From assembly GCA_963839615.1 (NCBI GenBank), contig CAWIVY010000009.1, forward strand, positions 310,001 to 374,000: a stretch of 64,000 bases of DNA, written 5' to 3'. Both the position numbers and the translations under genes were made by a program. The stretch is from DASQMT01 sp963839615. Its GTDB lineage: Bacteria; Actinomycetota; Thermoleophilia; Solirubrobacterales; Solirubrobacteraceae. The notes below the pieces were generated by a model that saw nothing but the letters and a program-made list of their open reading frames with translations, was not told where the DNA came from and did no database searches. Each line of letters begins with the position of its first letter. The first letter of the stretch is position 1. Positions 8,250 to 15,608 of the stretch are shown here, piece after piece.

Positions 8250-8793
8250 TCTCGTTGATGAACCACAGGCCGCTCGTCAGCCAGACGCCGACGAGCAGCG
8301 AGAACAGGACGCCGCCGGCGAGCGGAAGCGCGAAGCCGGGCAGCGCGTGGGAGCGGACGACGACGATCTTCGCGGCGAAGGCCCCGTAGAACGCGCATCC
8401 CAGGATCGAGTGCACGAGCACGCGCGTTGTCGAGTCCTGGAAGGCCAGCTGGTACAGGCAGTGATAGGCGACCGGCAGCGTGAGCAGGAACGCGAGCCGG
8501 CCGGAGATCCGGTGGAAGCTGCCGATCCAGTGCGGGGGCGCGGAGAGCGGCAGCTTCCCGAACATCCACGCCGCAGTCGTGACCTGCGCGACCGCGAGGA
8601 GGGCGGCCACCGACGCGAGCCATACCTTCATCGTGATCGTGTCCTTGAACCCGAGCGTGACCGACAGGTCGCTCGCCGGGTCGTGGACGCTGCCGTACAG
8701 ACCGAGGCTGAGCGCGACCAGCGCACCGAGCGCGCCCGCGGCGAGAAGCCCCGCGCCGGAGCTGTTCGTCGCGCTCGGGTCGTCGGCGCCCAT
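8230..8793 (-). CDS. DUF6529-like / cytochrome b-type five-helix membrane protein
   Basis: A 187-residue protein with about five membrane helices. Several histidines sit in or next to helices: SFHRISGRLAF, VAYHCLYQL, VLVHSILGCAFYG and VRSHALPGFALPL. This spacing suggests b-type heme ligation as in ferric-reductase or cytochrome b561-like proteins, and the HxxSGR and HSILG patches match DUF6529-type proteins. Start ATG 8793 has GAGAGGA about 11 bases upstream. The gene overlaps and precedes the cytochrome c gene. Heme binding is inferred from the histidine pattern, not proven. The 88-base gap to the divergent secreted enzyme holds both promoters. Confidence 0.75.
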   Translation of the reverse strand: MGADDPSATNSSGAGLLAAGALGALVALSLGLYGSVHDPASDLSVTLGFKDTITMKVWLASVAALLAVAQVTTAAWMFGKLPLSAPPHWIGSFHRISGRLAFLLTLPVAYHCLYQLAFQDSTTRVLVHSILGCAFYGAFAAKIVVVRSHALPGFALPLAGGVLFSLLVGVWLTSGLWFINENGFPSP

Positions 8794-8880
8794 CGCGTCC
8801 CGATCCTCTCCGAAGCGCGGACCCGGATGCAAGCGAAACCGCTCGGTTCCCTCGCGCGCGACCGGGGTAAGGAAACCTCC

Positions 8881-10350
8881 ATGCGGGTCAGATCGCGCGC
8901 CGCGCTCGTCGCCCTGCTCGTGCTCGTCCCGGTCTCGCCGGCGGCCGCGCGCAGCCCCGGCGCCTCCGATCAGATGCTCGAGTACGCGAAGCGCACGTGG
9001 GCGTCGTTCGCCGCGATGACCGACGGGCGCTCGGGCCTGCCGGCCGACATCCTCACGAGCCACGGCAGTCGCAGCGTGCAGACGTCGACGACGAACATCG
9101 GCGCGTACATGTGGAGCGCCGTGGCGGCGCAGCGCCTCGGCATCATCTCCGAGAAGGAGCTCGTCGCGCGGCTCTCGAAGACGCTCACGACGCTCGAGCG
9201 GATGAAGCGCTACGAGGGCAACCAGTACTACAACTGGTACGACCACCGCACGGGAGCGAAGCTCACCGACTGGCCGCCGAAGCACGACCCGGAGTTCCAC
9301 CCGATCCTGTCCTCGGTCGACAACGGGTGGCTCGCAGTCGGGTTGCGGATCGTCGAGAACAGCGTCCCTCAGCTCAGCGAGCGCGCGGGCGCGATCTACG
9401 ACACGATGGACTTCGGCTTCTACTACCGGCCGGACAGCAACCGGGTGCTGTTCCACTTCCGGCCCGACGACCCCGCGGCGTCACCCTGCTGCTACGACAC
9501 CGTCGTCAGCGAGAGCCGGATCGTCGACTACATCGGGATCGGCCGCGGCCAGCTGCCGCAGAAGGAGTACTACGGGCGCTGGCGCACGTTCCCGGACACG
9601 TGCGACTACTCCTTCCAGGAGACGCGCCCGATCGGCGTGTGGCGCAACTACTTCGGAGTCGACGTATTCGAGGGCGCGTACCCCTACAACGGCACCCGGC
9701 TCGTGCCGTCCTGGGGCGGCTCGATGTTCGAGGCGCTGATGCCCGCGCTGTTCGTCCCCGAGGAGACCTGGGCGCCGCGGAGCTGGGGAGCAAACCACCC
9801 GCTCACCGTCCAGGCGCAGATCCACCATGGCATGAGCGAGGCGGGCTACGGCTACTGGGGCTTCTCGCCCGCGAACAAGCCCGAGGGTGACTACGGCGTC
9901 TGGGGCGTGGACGGGGCCGGCATGGATCCGAACGGGATGCCCTCCAACGAGGACAACACGCTGGTCGACCACGGCTTCGCCGGCTGCCCTGACCGCCCCG
10001 CGCAGCCGGACCCGGCGCCCTCGGCGTACACGAACGGCGTCGTCACGCCGCACGCCGCGTTCCTCGCCCTGCGCTACGCGCCCGCCGCGACGCTCGCGAA
10101 CGTGCAGCGGCTGGCGCGGGACTTCCCCGCCATGTACGGCAAGTGGGGCTTCCGCGACAGCGTCAACGTCGACACCGGGCGCGTGTCCGACAGCTACCTG
10201 TCGCTCGACCAGGGGATGATCATGGCGGCGCTCGGCAACGCGCTCGGCGACGACGTGCTCCGCCGCGGCTTCGCCGACGAGTCGCTTGAGCGAGCGCTCC
10301 GGCCGGTGATCGGGGTCGAGCAGTTCAGCACGCTGCCGGCAGCGCCGTGA
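8881..10350 (+). CDS. Secreted glycoside hydrolase-like protein (PF10091/GH144 type)
   Basis: A 489-residue exported protein: the N-terminus MRVRSRAALVALLVLV ends in a signal peptidase site after PAAAR. The body matches the putative glucoamylase family related to GH144 endo-beta-1,2-glucanases: NIGAYMWSAVAAQRLGII, LSSVDNGWLAVGLRIV, PSWGGSMFEALMPALFV, GYGYWGFSPANKPEGDYGVW and YLSLDQGMIMAALGN, an alpha/alpha-toroid with acidic residues in the cleft. Likely role: hydrolysis of an extracellular or cell-envelope glucan. Start ATG 8881 has AAGGAAA nine bases upstream. The exact substrate is unknown. No polysaccharide uptake gene is adjacent, so a stand-alone envelope enzyme is as likely as a nutrient enzyme. 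Confidence 0.82.
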   Translation: MRVRSRAALVALLVLVPVSPAAARSPGASDQMLEYAKRTWASFAAMTDGRSGLPADILTSHGSRSVQTSTTNIGAYMWSAVAAQRLGIISEKELVARLSKTLTTLERMKRYEGNQYYNWYDHRTGAKLTDWPPKHDPEFHPILSSVDNGWLAVGLRIVENSVPQLSERAGAIYDTMDFGFYYRPDSNRVLFHFRPDDPAASPCCYDTVVSESRIVDYIGIGRGQLPQKEYYGRWRTFPDTCDYSFQETRPIGVWRNYFGVDVFEGAYPYNGTRLVPSWGGSMFEALMPALFVPEETWAPRSWGANHPLTVQAQIHHGMSEAGYGYWGFSPANKPEGDYGVWGVDGAGMDPNGMPSNEDNTLVDHGFAGCPDRPAQPDPAPSAYTNGVVTPHAAFLALRYAPAATLANVQRLARDFPAMYGKWGFRDSVNVDTGRVSDSYLSLDQGMIMAALGNALGDDVLRRGFADESLERALRPVIGVEQFSTLPAAP

Positions 10351-10469
10351 CGTAGCGAGGGACCGGCGGCCGGTACGGCTCGCCGCACCACTTCCTGCGA
10401 AACCTCCTGGCGGCGGACGCCTGCCCGCCACCCTGTCGCAGGCTGTCGATCGGCGCGACGCTTCGATGC

Positions 10470-11768
10470 ATGACGAGTCTCGCCCTCCCTCGCGCTGCCA
10501 CGCCCCTCACGCCGGTGCGGCGCCGGCTCCGGGAGCGCCTCGCCAGGCTCGAGCGCCCGCTCCTGCTCGCCGGACTCGCCCTCGTCGCGCTCCACCTGCT
10601 CGACCTGGCGTTCTCAGGCCCCGACACGTCGCTGCCCGGAGTGCTCGCGATCGTCGCCGTCCCGGCTGCCTGGGCGCTGGCCCAGCCGCACGTCACGCGG
10701 CCGACGCGGCTCGTCCTCGGCGTCGTCATCGGTCTGCTGTCGCTCGGCTTCGGCGTGGTCTCGCACGGCCTCCACGTCGTCAACTCCGGGCCCGACTGGG
10801 CCGACGTCACCGGCGTCGGCATGATCGCCGGCGGCCTACTGCTCGTCGCCGGCGGCCTCGCCGCGATCGCCGCCCCGCGGCGCCCACCCCGCCGTCGCGC
10901 GCTCGGCTGGCGGCTGGCCCACGGCGCCGGCTGGCTCGCCGCCGTCCCCGTCTTCGCCCTGCTCGCCGTGATGCCGTTCGTGATGGCGCTGATGGCGACG
11001 CATGCCCCACGCTGGAAGATCCAGGAGTCCTCGCTCGACATCCCCCACCAGGAGGTGACGATCGCGACCGCGGACGGCGAGCTGAGCGCTTGGTACGTCC
11101 CGTCCCGCAATCACACGGCCGTGCTGCTCAGCCACGGTTCGGGCGGCAGCCGCGAGCGCCTGGTCGCACACGTGCGCATGCTCGCCCGCCACGGCTACGG
11201 CGTGCTCGCGTACGACAACCCGGGCAACGGCGAGAGCAAGGGCCACTCCAACGGCCTCGGCTACAACGCGCAGCCGGCCGTGGACGCGGCGATGCGGTGG
11301 CTGACCCGGCGGCCCGAGGTGGACCCGCAGCGGATCGCCGGCTTCGGCTCCTCGCTCGGCGCCGAGGTCCTGCTCGAGGCCGCGGCGCGCGAGCCGCGCC
11401 TGCGCGCGGTTGTGGCCGACGGCCCGACGCGACCGCAGGACGGGCGTCGCGCCGTCGAACAGCCGCTTGCGCAACGCGTCACCGGCGCGCTCGGGCTGCA
11501 GGCCATCCGGGGAATCTCCGGCATGCGCGGGGCTCCGTCGCTGTTCGGCATCATGCCTCGCATCGAGCAGCCGGTGCTCCTGATCGCCGGTGGCCTCGAG
11601 CAGGACGAGGTCCCGACGAACCGCCTCTATGCGGATGCGGGCGGCTCGAGCGTGCAGCTGTGGGAGCTCGCCGACACCGGCCACACCGCCGGCCTACGCA
11701 CCCACCCGGCCGAGTACGAGCGGCGGACCACCGCCTTCCTCGACCGGGCGCTGGGGCTCGCGCCTTAG
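10470..11768 (+). CDS. Membrane-anchored alpha/beta hydrolase
   Basis: A 432-residue protein with about four N-terminal membrane helices (residues 30-175) followed by an alpha/beta hydrolase domain. The domain has an oxyanion region LLSHGSGGSRERL, YDNPGNGESKG, nucleophile elbow GFGSSLGAEV (Ser at the centre of GSSLG) and a late histidine in DTGHTAGL; the acid is probably in the AGGLEQDEVP region. Family members include esterases and YqiA/DUF3089-like enzymes; the substrate cannot be assigned. The topology places the hydrolase domain beside the membrane. It follows the secreted glucanase-like gene on the same strand after 119 bases, so co-transcription is possible but not evident. Confidence 0.8.
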   Translation: MTSLALPRAATPLTPVRRRLRERLARLERPLLLAGLALVALHLLDLAFSGPDTSLPGVLAIVAVPAAWALAQPHVTRPTRLVLGVVIGLLSLGFGVVSHGLHVVNSGPDWADVTGVGMIAGGLLLVAGGLAAIAAPRRPPRRRALGWRLAHGAGWLAAVPVFALLAVMPFVMALMATHAPRWKIQESSLDIPHQEVTIATADGELSAWYVPSRNHTAVLLSHGSGGSRERLVAHVRMLARHGYGVLAYDNPGNGESKGHSNGLGYNAQPAVDAAMRWLTRRPEVDPQRIAGFGSSLGAEVLLEAAAREPRLRAVVADGPTRPQDGRRAVEQPLAQRVTGALGLQAIRGISGMRGAPSLFGIMPRIEQPVLLIAGGLEQDEVPTNRLYADAGGSSVQLWELADTGHTAGLRTHPAEYERRTTAFLDRALGLAP

Positions 11769-11787
11769 CTCGCGGCGAGCAGGACCG

Positions 11788-11803
11788 CGCCGCGGAGGCG
11801 GCG
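11788..11803 (+). terminator. GC hairpin after hydrolase gene (weak terminator candidate)
   Basis: A perfect 6-bp stem CGCCGC/GCGGCG with loop GGAG lies 19 bases after the hydrolase stop codon. No T tract follows, so it may act only as a 3' stabiliser. Confidence 0.3.
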
Positions 11804-11904
11804 TGTGCCGGCAAACCGTCGTGCGCTAACTTGAGACGTAACAGCGCGGCCCGGGGGCAGGGAACCTCACCGGGTCGCTTCCTTTGAGGGACGGGAGGGT
11901 CCTT

Positions 11905-13476
11905 ATGTTCAAGCACCGGCCTTTGGCCGTGGCGGTTGCTGTCATTGCTGCGCTCGCGCTCGCGGGCCCGGCGTCAGCGGCGCCGCAGGTAGACACGAGC
12001 GCGCTGCGCAACGCGGTCACACTCGAGGGGATCACCGCGCACCAGGCGGCGCTCGAGGAGATCGCCAACGAGAACATCTTCGAGGGCGTGCCCACGCGCG
12101 CCACCGGGACGCCCGGTCACGAGGCGTCGGTGGATTACGTCGTCGACACGCTGGAAGCCGCCGGCTACGACGCGCGTCTCCAGCCGTTCGAGGCCGACAT
12201 CTTCTTCGAGCAGAACCCCGCCGTGTTCGAGCAGATCGAGCCGAACCCGACCGTTTACGTGCGCTACGACGGCGAGGAGGGCGTCTGGTACACCGCGTCC
12301 TTCTCCGGCGATGGTGACGCGACGGCCGAGGCGGTTGCCGTCGACTTCGCCGAGCCGACCGCGACGGCGAGCACCTCGAGCTCCGGCTGCGAGGCCGCGG
12401 ACTTCGATCCGGTCACCGGCGATGACGTGTCCGGCAAGATCGCGCTGCTGCAGCGCGGCACGTGCGACTTCGGCGTGAAGGTGGAGAACGCCCAGGCGGC
12501 CGGCGCCGTCGGCGCCGTGGTCTTCAACGAGGGCACGATCGGCGCGGATGACCGCAACAACGTGATCATCCCGACGCTCGCCGGATACGAAGCCACGATC
12601 CCCGTGGTCGGCACCGACTACGCGACGGGTCGCTCACTGGTCGACCTCGCCGCCCCGACCGGCCCAGGCGTGACCCTGCGTGTCAAGGTCGACGGCTTCG
12701 TCAATCAGGGCGTCACCACGAACAACGTGATCGCGGAGACGCCCGGCGGTCGTGCCGACCGCACCGTCGTCACCGGCGCGCATCTCGACTCCGTCTACGA
12801 GGGGCCGGGCATCAACGACGACGGATCGGGCAGCGCGACGCTGCTCGAGACGGCGGTGCAGATGGCCGACATGCCCGCACCGCGCAACAAGGTGCGGTTC
12901 ATGTTCTTCAGCGGCGAGGAGCAGGGCCTGCTCGGCTCGGCCTACTACGTCTCGCAGCTCACGAAGAAGCAGATCGCGAACATCTCGGTGATGCTCGACT
13001 ACGACATGCTCGCGTCGGGCAACTACGCGCGCTTCATCTACGACGGCAACGGCGACGAGCAGGGCTTCGCCGGCCCGAAGGGCTCGGGCGTGATCGAGCA
13101 GGTGTTCAAGGACTGGTGGGACAGCCAGGACCTGGCATACGAGACGATCCCGTTCGACGGCCGCTCGGACTACGACGCGTTCACAGACGCGGGCATCCCG
13201 GCGGGCGGCATCTTCGCCGGTGCCGAGCAGATCAAGCAGCCGTACCAGGTCGCGCTGTACGGCGGCACCGCGGGTAAGGCGTTCGACCCGTGCTACCACC
13301 AGCTCTGCGACACGCTGGCCAACCAGAACCTGCAAGGCCTCGAGGAGCACAAGGACGCGGCGATCCATGCGATCGGCACGTTCGCGCAGACGACCTCCTC
13401 GGTCCACGGCACCAGCAGCGCTTCGTCGACCGCGACGAAGGCGTGGGACTGGAAGGGCGACAACCTGGTCCGCTAG
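11905..13476 (+). CDS. Secreted M28 zinc aminopeptidase with PA domain
   Basis: A 523-residue exported peptidase. The signal peptide ends near ALAGPASAAPQ. A protease-associated insert covers roughly residues 120-240 (GKIALLQRGTCDFGVKVENA). The M28 catalytic part has TGAHLDSVYEGPGINDDGSG (first His and bridging Asp), FSGEEQGLLGS (catalytic Glu pair), MLDYDMLASGN (Asp) and CYHQLCDTL (last His), so all zinc ligands are present. This order is typical of aminopeptidase S/Y-like enzymes that trim extracellular peptides. ATG 11905 has GGGAGGG just upstream and is preferred over an ATG seven codons earlier. A strong terminator hairpin follows. Likely monocistronic. Confidence 0.92.
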   Translation: MFKHRPLAVAVAVIAALALAGPASAAPQVDTSALRNAVTLEGITAHQAALEEIANENIFEGVPTRATGTPGHEASVDYVVDTLEAAGYDARLQPFEADIFFEQNPAVFEQIEPNPTVYVRYDGEEGVWYTASFSGDGDATAEAVAVDFAEPTATASTSSSGCEAADFDPVTGDDVSGKIALLQRGTCDFGVKVENAQAAGAVGAVVFNEGTIGADDRNNVIIPTLAGYEATIPVVGTDYATGRSLVDLAAPTGPGVTLRVKVDGFVNQGVTTNNVIAETPGGRADRTVVTGAHLDSVYEGPGINDDGSGSATLLETAVQMADMPAPRNKVRFMFFSGEEQGLLGSAYYVSQLTKKQIANISVMLDYDMLASGNYARFIYDGNGDEQGFAGPKGSGVIEQVFKDWWDSQDLAYETIPFDGRSDYDAFTDAGIPAGGIFAGAEQIKQPYQVALYGGTAGKAFDPCYHQLCDTLANQNLQGLEEHKDAAIHAIGTFAQTTSSVHGTSSASSTATKAWDWKGDNLVR

Positions 13477-13503
13477 CACCTGGCGGCTGGACCAAGCGGT
13501 ACC

Positions 13504-13533
13504 GCGACGCCCCGGCCCCGGCCGGGGCGTCGC
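13504..13533 (+). terminator. Strong intrinsic terminator after M28 peptidase
   Basis: A perfect 13-bp GC-rich stem (GCGACGCCCCGGC paired with GCCGGGGCGTCGC) with a 4-base loop, followed by TCGTTTG. It lies 28 bases after the peptidase stop and before the dioxygenase-like gene. Confidence 0.8.
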
Positions 13534-13636
13534 TCGTTTGCGCCCCTTCCCAGGAAACTCTCAGCCGGCTCTCAGCGATCCGCGAGCGTATGACGCGACC
13601 GTGAAGCCCCGACGACCCCGATCTCGAGGAGCCGAA

Positions 13637-14437
13637 ATGAGAGACGACGACGAGACGATCGAGGACCACGACCGCGGGCTCGCGTACGACCTGCCGAGGC
13701 TGATCAGCCGCCGCCGAGCCGTCGGACTGCTGGCGGGCGGCATCGGCACGGCCGTGCTGGCCGCCTGCGGCTCCTCCGGCGATGACGCCGCGAGCAGCAC
13801 CCCCGCCGGCGGCACGACCGAGATCCCGGAGGAGACCGCCGGGCCGTTCCCCGGGGACGGGTCCAACGGCCCGAACATCCTCGCTCAAAGCGGCGTCGTC
13901 CGCAGCGACATCACGCGCAGCTTCGGCGACGCGTCGGGTGTCGCGCAGGGCGTTCCCGCGACGATCGAGATGACGCTGCTCGACGTCGCCGGCGGTGGCT
14001 CGGCGCTCGCGGGCGCCGCCGTGTATGTCTGGCACTGCGACATCGACGGCCAGTACTCGATGTACGGCCAGGGCGTAGCCGGCGAGAACTACCTGCGCGG
14101 CGTGCAGGAGAGCGACAAGGACGGGAAGGTCGCGTTCACGAGCATCTTCCCCGCGGCATACTCCGGTCGCTGGCCGCACATTCACTTCGAGATCTACGAG
14201 AGCGTCGACGCCGCAGCGTCGGCGGGCGCCAAGCTGAAGACCTCCCAGCTCGCACTGCCCGCCGAGATCTGCAAGCTCGTCTACGCGACGGCGGGCTACG
14301 AGCGGAGTGCGGATAGCCTGAGCCAGACCTCGCTCGAGACCGACATGGTGTTCAGCGACGGCTACGCCGGCCAGCTCGCACGCGCGTCAGGCAGCGTGGC
14401 CGACGGCATCGCGCTCAGGCTGAACGTCGGCGTGTGA
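13637..14437 (+). CDS. Tat-type lipoprotein related to intradiol ring-cleavage dioxygenases
   Basis: A 266-residue exported protein. The N-terminus carries a twin-arginine motif (ISRRRAVGLLAGG) and then a lipobox ending LAAC, so it should fold in the cytoplasm, leave by Tat and be lipid-anchored. The mature part has ETAGPFPGDG, AAVYVWHCDIDGQYSMYG and GRWPHIHFEIYESV, the beta-sandwich of intradiol dioxygenases with Tyr plus the PHIH histidines expected to bind Fe(III). An extracellular position is unusual for aromatic ring cleavage but known for this subfamily. Start ATG 13637 has GAGGAG ten bases upstream. The 3' end overlaps the convergent terC gene by 51 bases. Substrate unknown. Confidence 0.83.
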   Translation: MRDDDETIEDHDRGLAYDLPRLISRRRAVGLLAGGIGTAVLAACGSSGDDAASSTPAGGTTEIPEETAGPFPGDGSNGPNILAQSGVVRSDITRSFGDASGVAQGVPATIEMTLLDVAGGGSALAGAAVYVWHCDIDGQYSMYGQGVAGENYLRGVQESDKDGKVAFTSIFPAAYSGRWPHIHFEIYESVDAAASAGAKLKTSQLALPAEICKLVYATAGYERSADSLSQTSLETDMVFSDGYAGQLARASGSVADGIALRLNVGV

Positions 14438-15415
14438 TTCACGACCGCCCTCGCCGCCGGGCCGCTGGGCGCGCAGCGACAGCAGCGCGGTCATCGCCAG
14501 CACGCCGACGATCACGCTCAGCGACAGCCAGATCGGCACGTGCCAGACGTCGACCAGCAGCATCTTGGCGCCGATCACCCCGAGGATCACCGCGAGCCCC
14601 TGCGAGAGGTAAACGAAGCGGTCCATCACGCCGACCAGCAGGAAGTACAGCGCGCGCAGGCCGAGCATCGCGAACGCGTTCGCGGCGAAGACGATGAACG
14701 GCACCGTCGTGATCGCGAAGATCGCCGGGATCGAGTCCACGGCGAAGATCACATCGGTGGTAGCCACGACCACGAAGACCGCGACTAGCGGCGTGGCCAC
14801 ACGCTTGCCGTTCGCGCGCGTGAAGAGCTTCGTGCCGTCGTAGTCCTCGCTCATCGGCACGCGCTTGCGGATGAGGCGGAACGCGGGGTTGTGCTCAGGC
14901 TCGATCTCGGGTTCGTCATGGCGAGCGAGCTTGTACGCCGTGTAGAGGAGCAGGATCCCGAACGCGTAGAAGGTCACGTGGAACGAGTCGAGCAGCGCCG
15001 CGCCCAGCAGGATGAAGACCAGCCGCAGCACGAGCGCCAGCGCGATCCCCCACGACAGCACGCGCGGCTGCACCGCCGCCGGGACGGCGAAGTAGCTGAA
15101 GAGCACCGCGAAGACGAACAGGTTGTCGAGCGAGAGCGAGCGCTCGAGCAGATAGCCGGCGAGGTACTCCGACCCGGCCTCGCCACCCTGCCAGCTCCAC
15201 AGCACCGCGCCGAAGCCCAGCGCCACCGCGAGCCACACCAGCGACCACCCGGCCGATTCCCGCACGGAGACCTCGCGCCCTCCGCGACCGAACACGAACA
15301 GGTCGACGAGCAGCATCGCTATCACCAGCGCGCCGAGCGCCGCCCACATGGCGACGCCGGCGTTCATCACAGAGGGGTCGCTCGAACTGGCAGCGCCAAC
15401 GGGCAGCAACGACAT
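14387..15415 (-). CDS. terC: TerC-family membrane protein (manganese/metal exporter type)
   Basis: A 342-residue protein with about eight or nine membrane helices. It shows the TerC acidic intramembrane motifs, including LLVDLFVFGRGG near the N-terminus, ERSLSLDNLFVFAVLFSYF and TTDVIFAVDSIPAIFAI, where the conserved Asp/Asn residues probably bind the metal. TerC homologues such as Alx and MeeF/MeeY export manganese or load exoenzymes. The N- and C-terminal tails are cytosolic and polar. ATG 15415 has the ribosome site AAGGAGAAG nine bases upstream. A yybP-ykoY-type riboswitch sits directly in front, which supports manganese control. The 3' end overlaps the dioxygenase-like gene on the other strand. 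Confidence 0.93.
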   Translation of the reverse strand: MSLLPVGAASSSDPSVMNAGVAMWAALGALVIAMLLVDLFVFGRGGREVSVRESAGWSLVWLAVALGFGAVLWSWQGGEAGSEYLAGYLLERSLSLDNLFVFAVLFSYFAVPAAVQPRVLSWGIALALVLRLVFILLGAALLDSFHVTFYAFGILLLYTAYKLARHDEPEIEPEHNPAFRLIRKRVPMSEDYDGTKLFTRANGKRVATPLVAVFVVVATTDVIFAVDSIPAIFAITTVPFIVFAANAFAMLGLRALYFLLVGVMDRFVYLSQGLAVILGVIGAKMLLVDVWHVPIWLSLSVIVGVLAMTALLSLRAQRPGGEGGRESHADVQPERDAVGHAA

Positions 15416-15444
15416 GGCGGTCTTCTCCTTGGTGCGGGAACACT

Positions 15445-15546
15445 GGAGAAGGTTTGGCTCGCCCTGCCAAGGCCGGCGATCCCGGGCCCCATCGGAGGCC
15501 GGCATGACGAGATCGCCCGTCGGAGTTACTTCCCTTCGCCACCGAG
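15445..15546 (-). ncRNA. yybP-ykoY-type manganese riboswitch upstream of terC
   Basis: Read on the minus strand, the leader has GAAGG followed by GAAGTAACTCCGACGGGCGA, a central GC-rich hairpin (GCCGGCC near GGCCCGGGATCGCCGGCC), then GGGCGAGCCAAACCTTCTCC. The outer pair GAAGG/CCTTC forms P1, and the GAAGTAACTCC and GGCGAGCC segments correspond to the two conserved loops that bind Mn2+ in this class. The motif is normally found in front of terC/alx and mntP, as here. The 3' strand of P1 (CTTCTCC) is also complementary to the terC ribosome site GGAGAAG, which suggests control of translation. Confidence 0.8.
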
Positions 15547-15608
15547 GATAAGCGGACTCGGGTCAGGGCCGCGGCGAACTTAATCGCAGCCTTATCGGGA
15601 GCGGGCGC

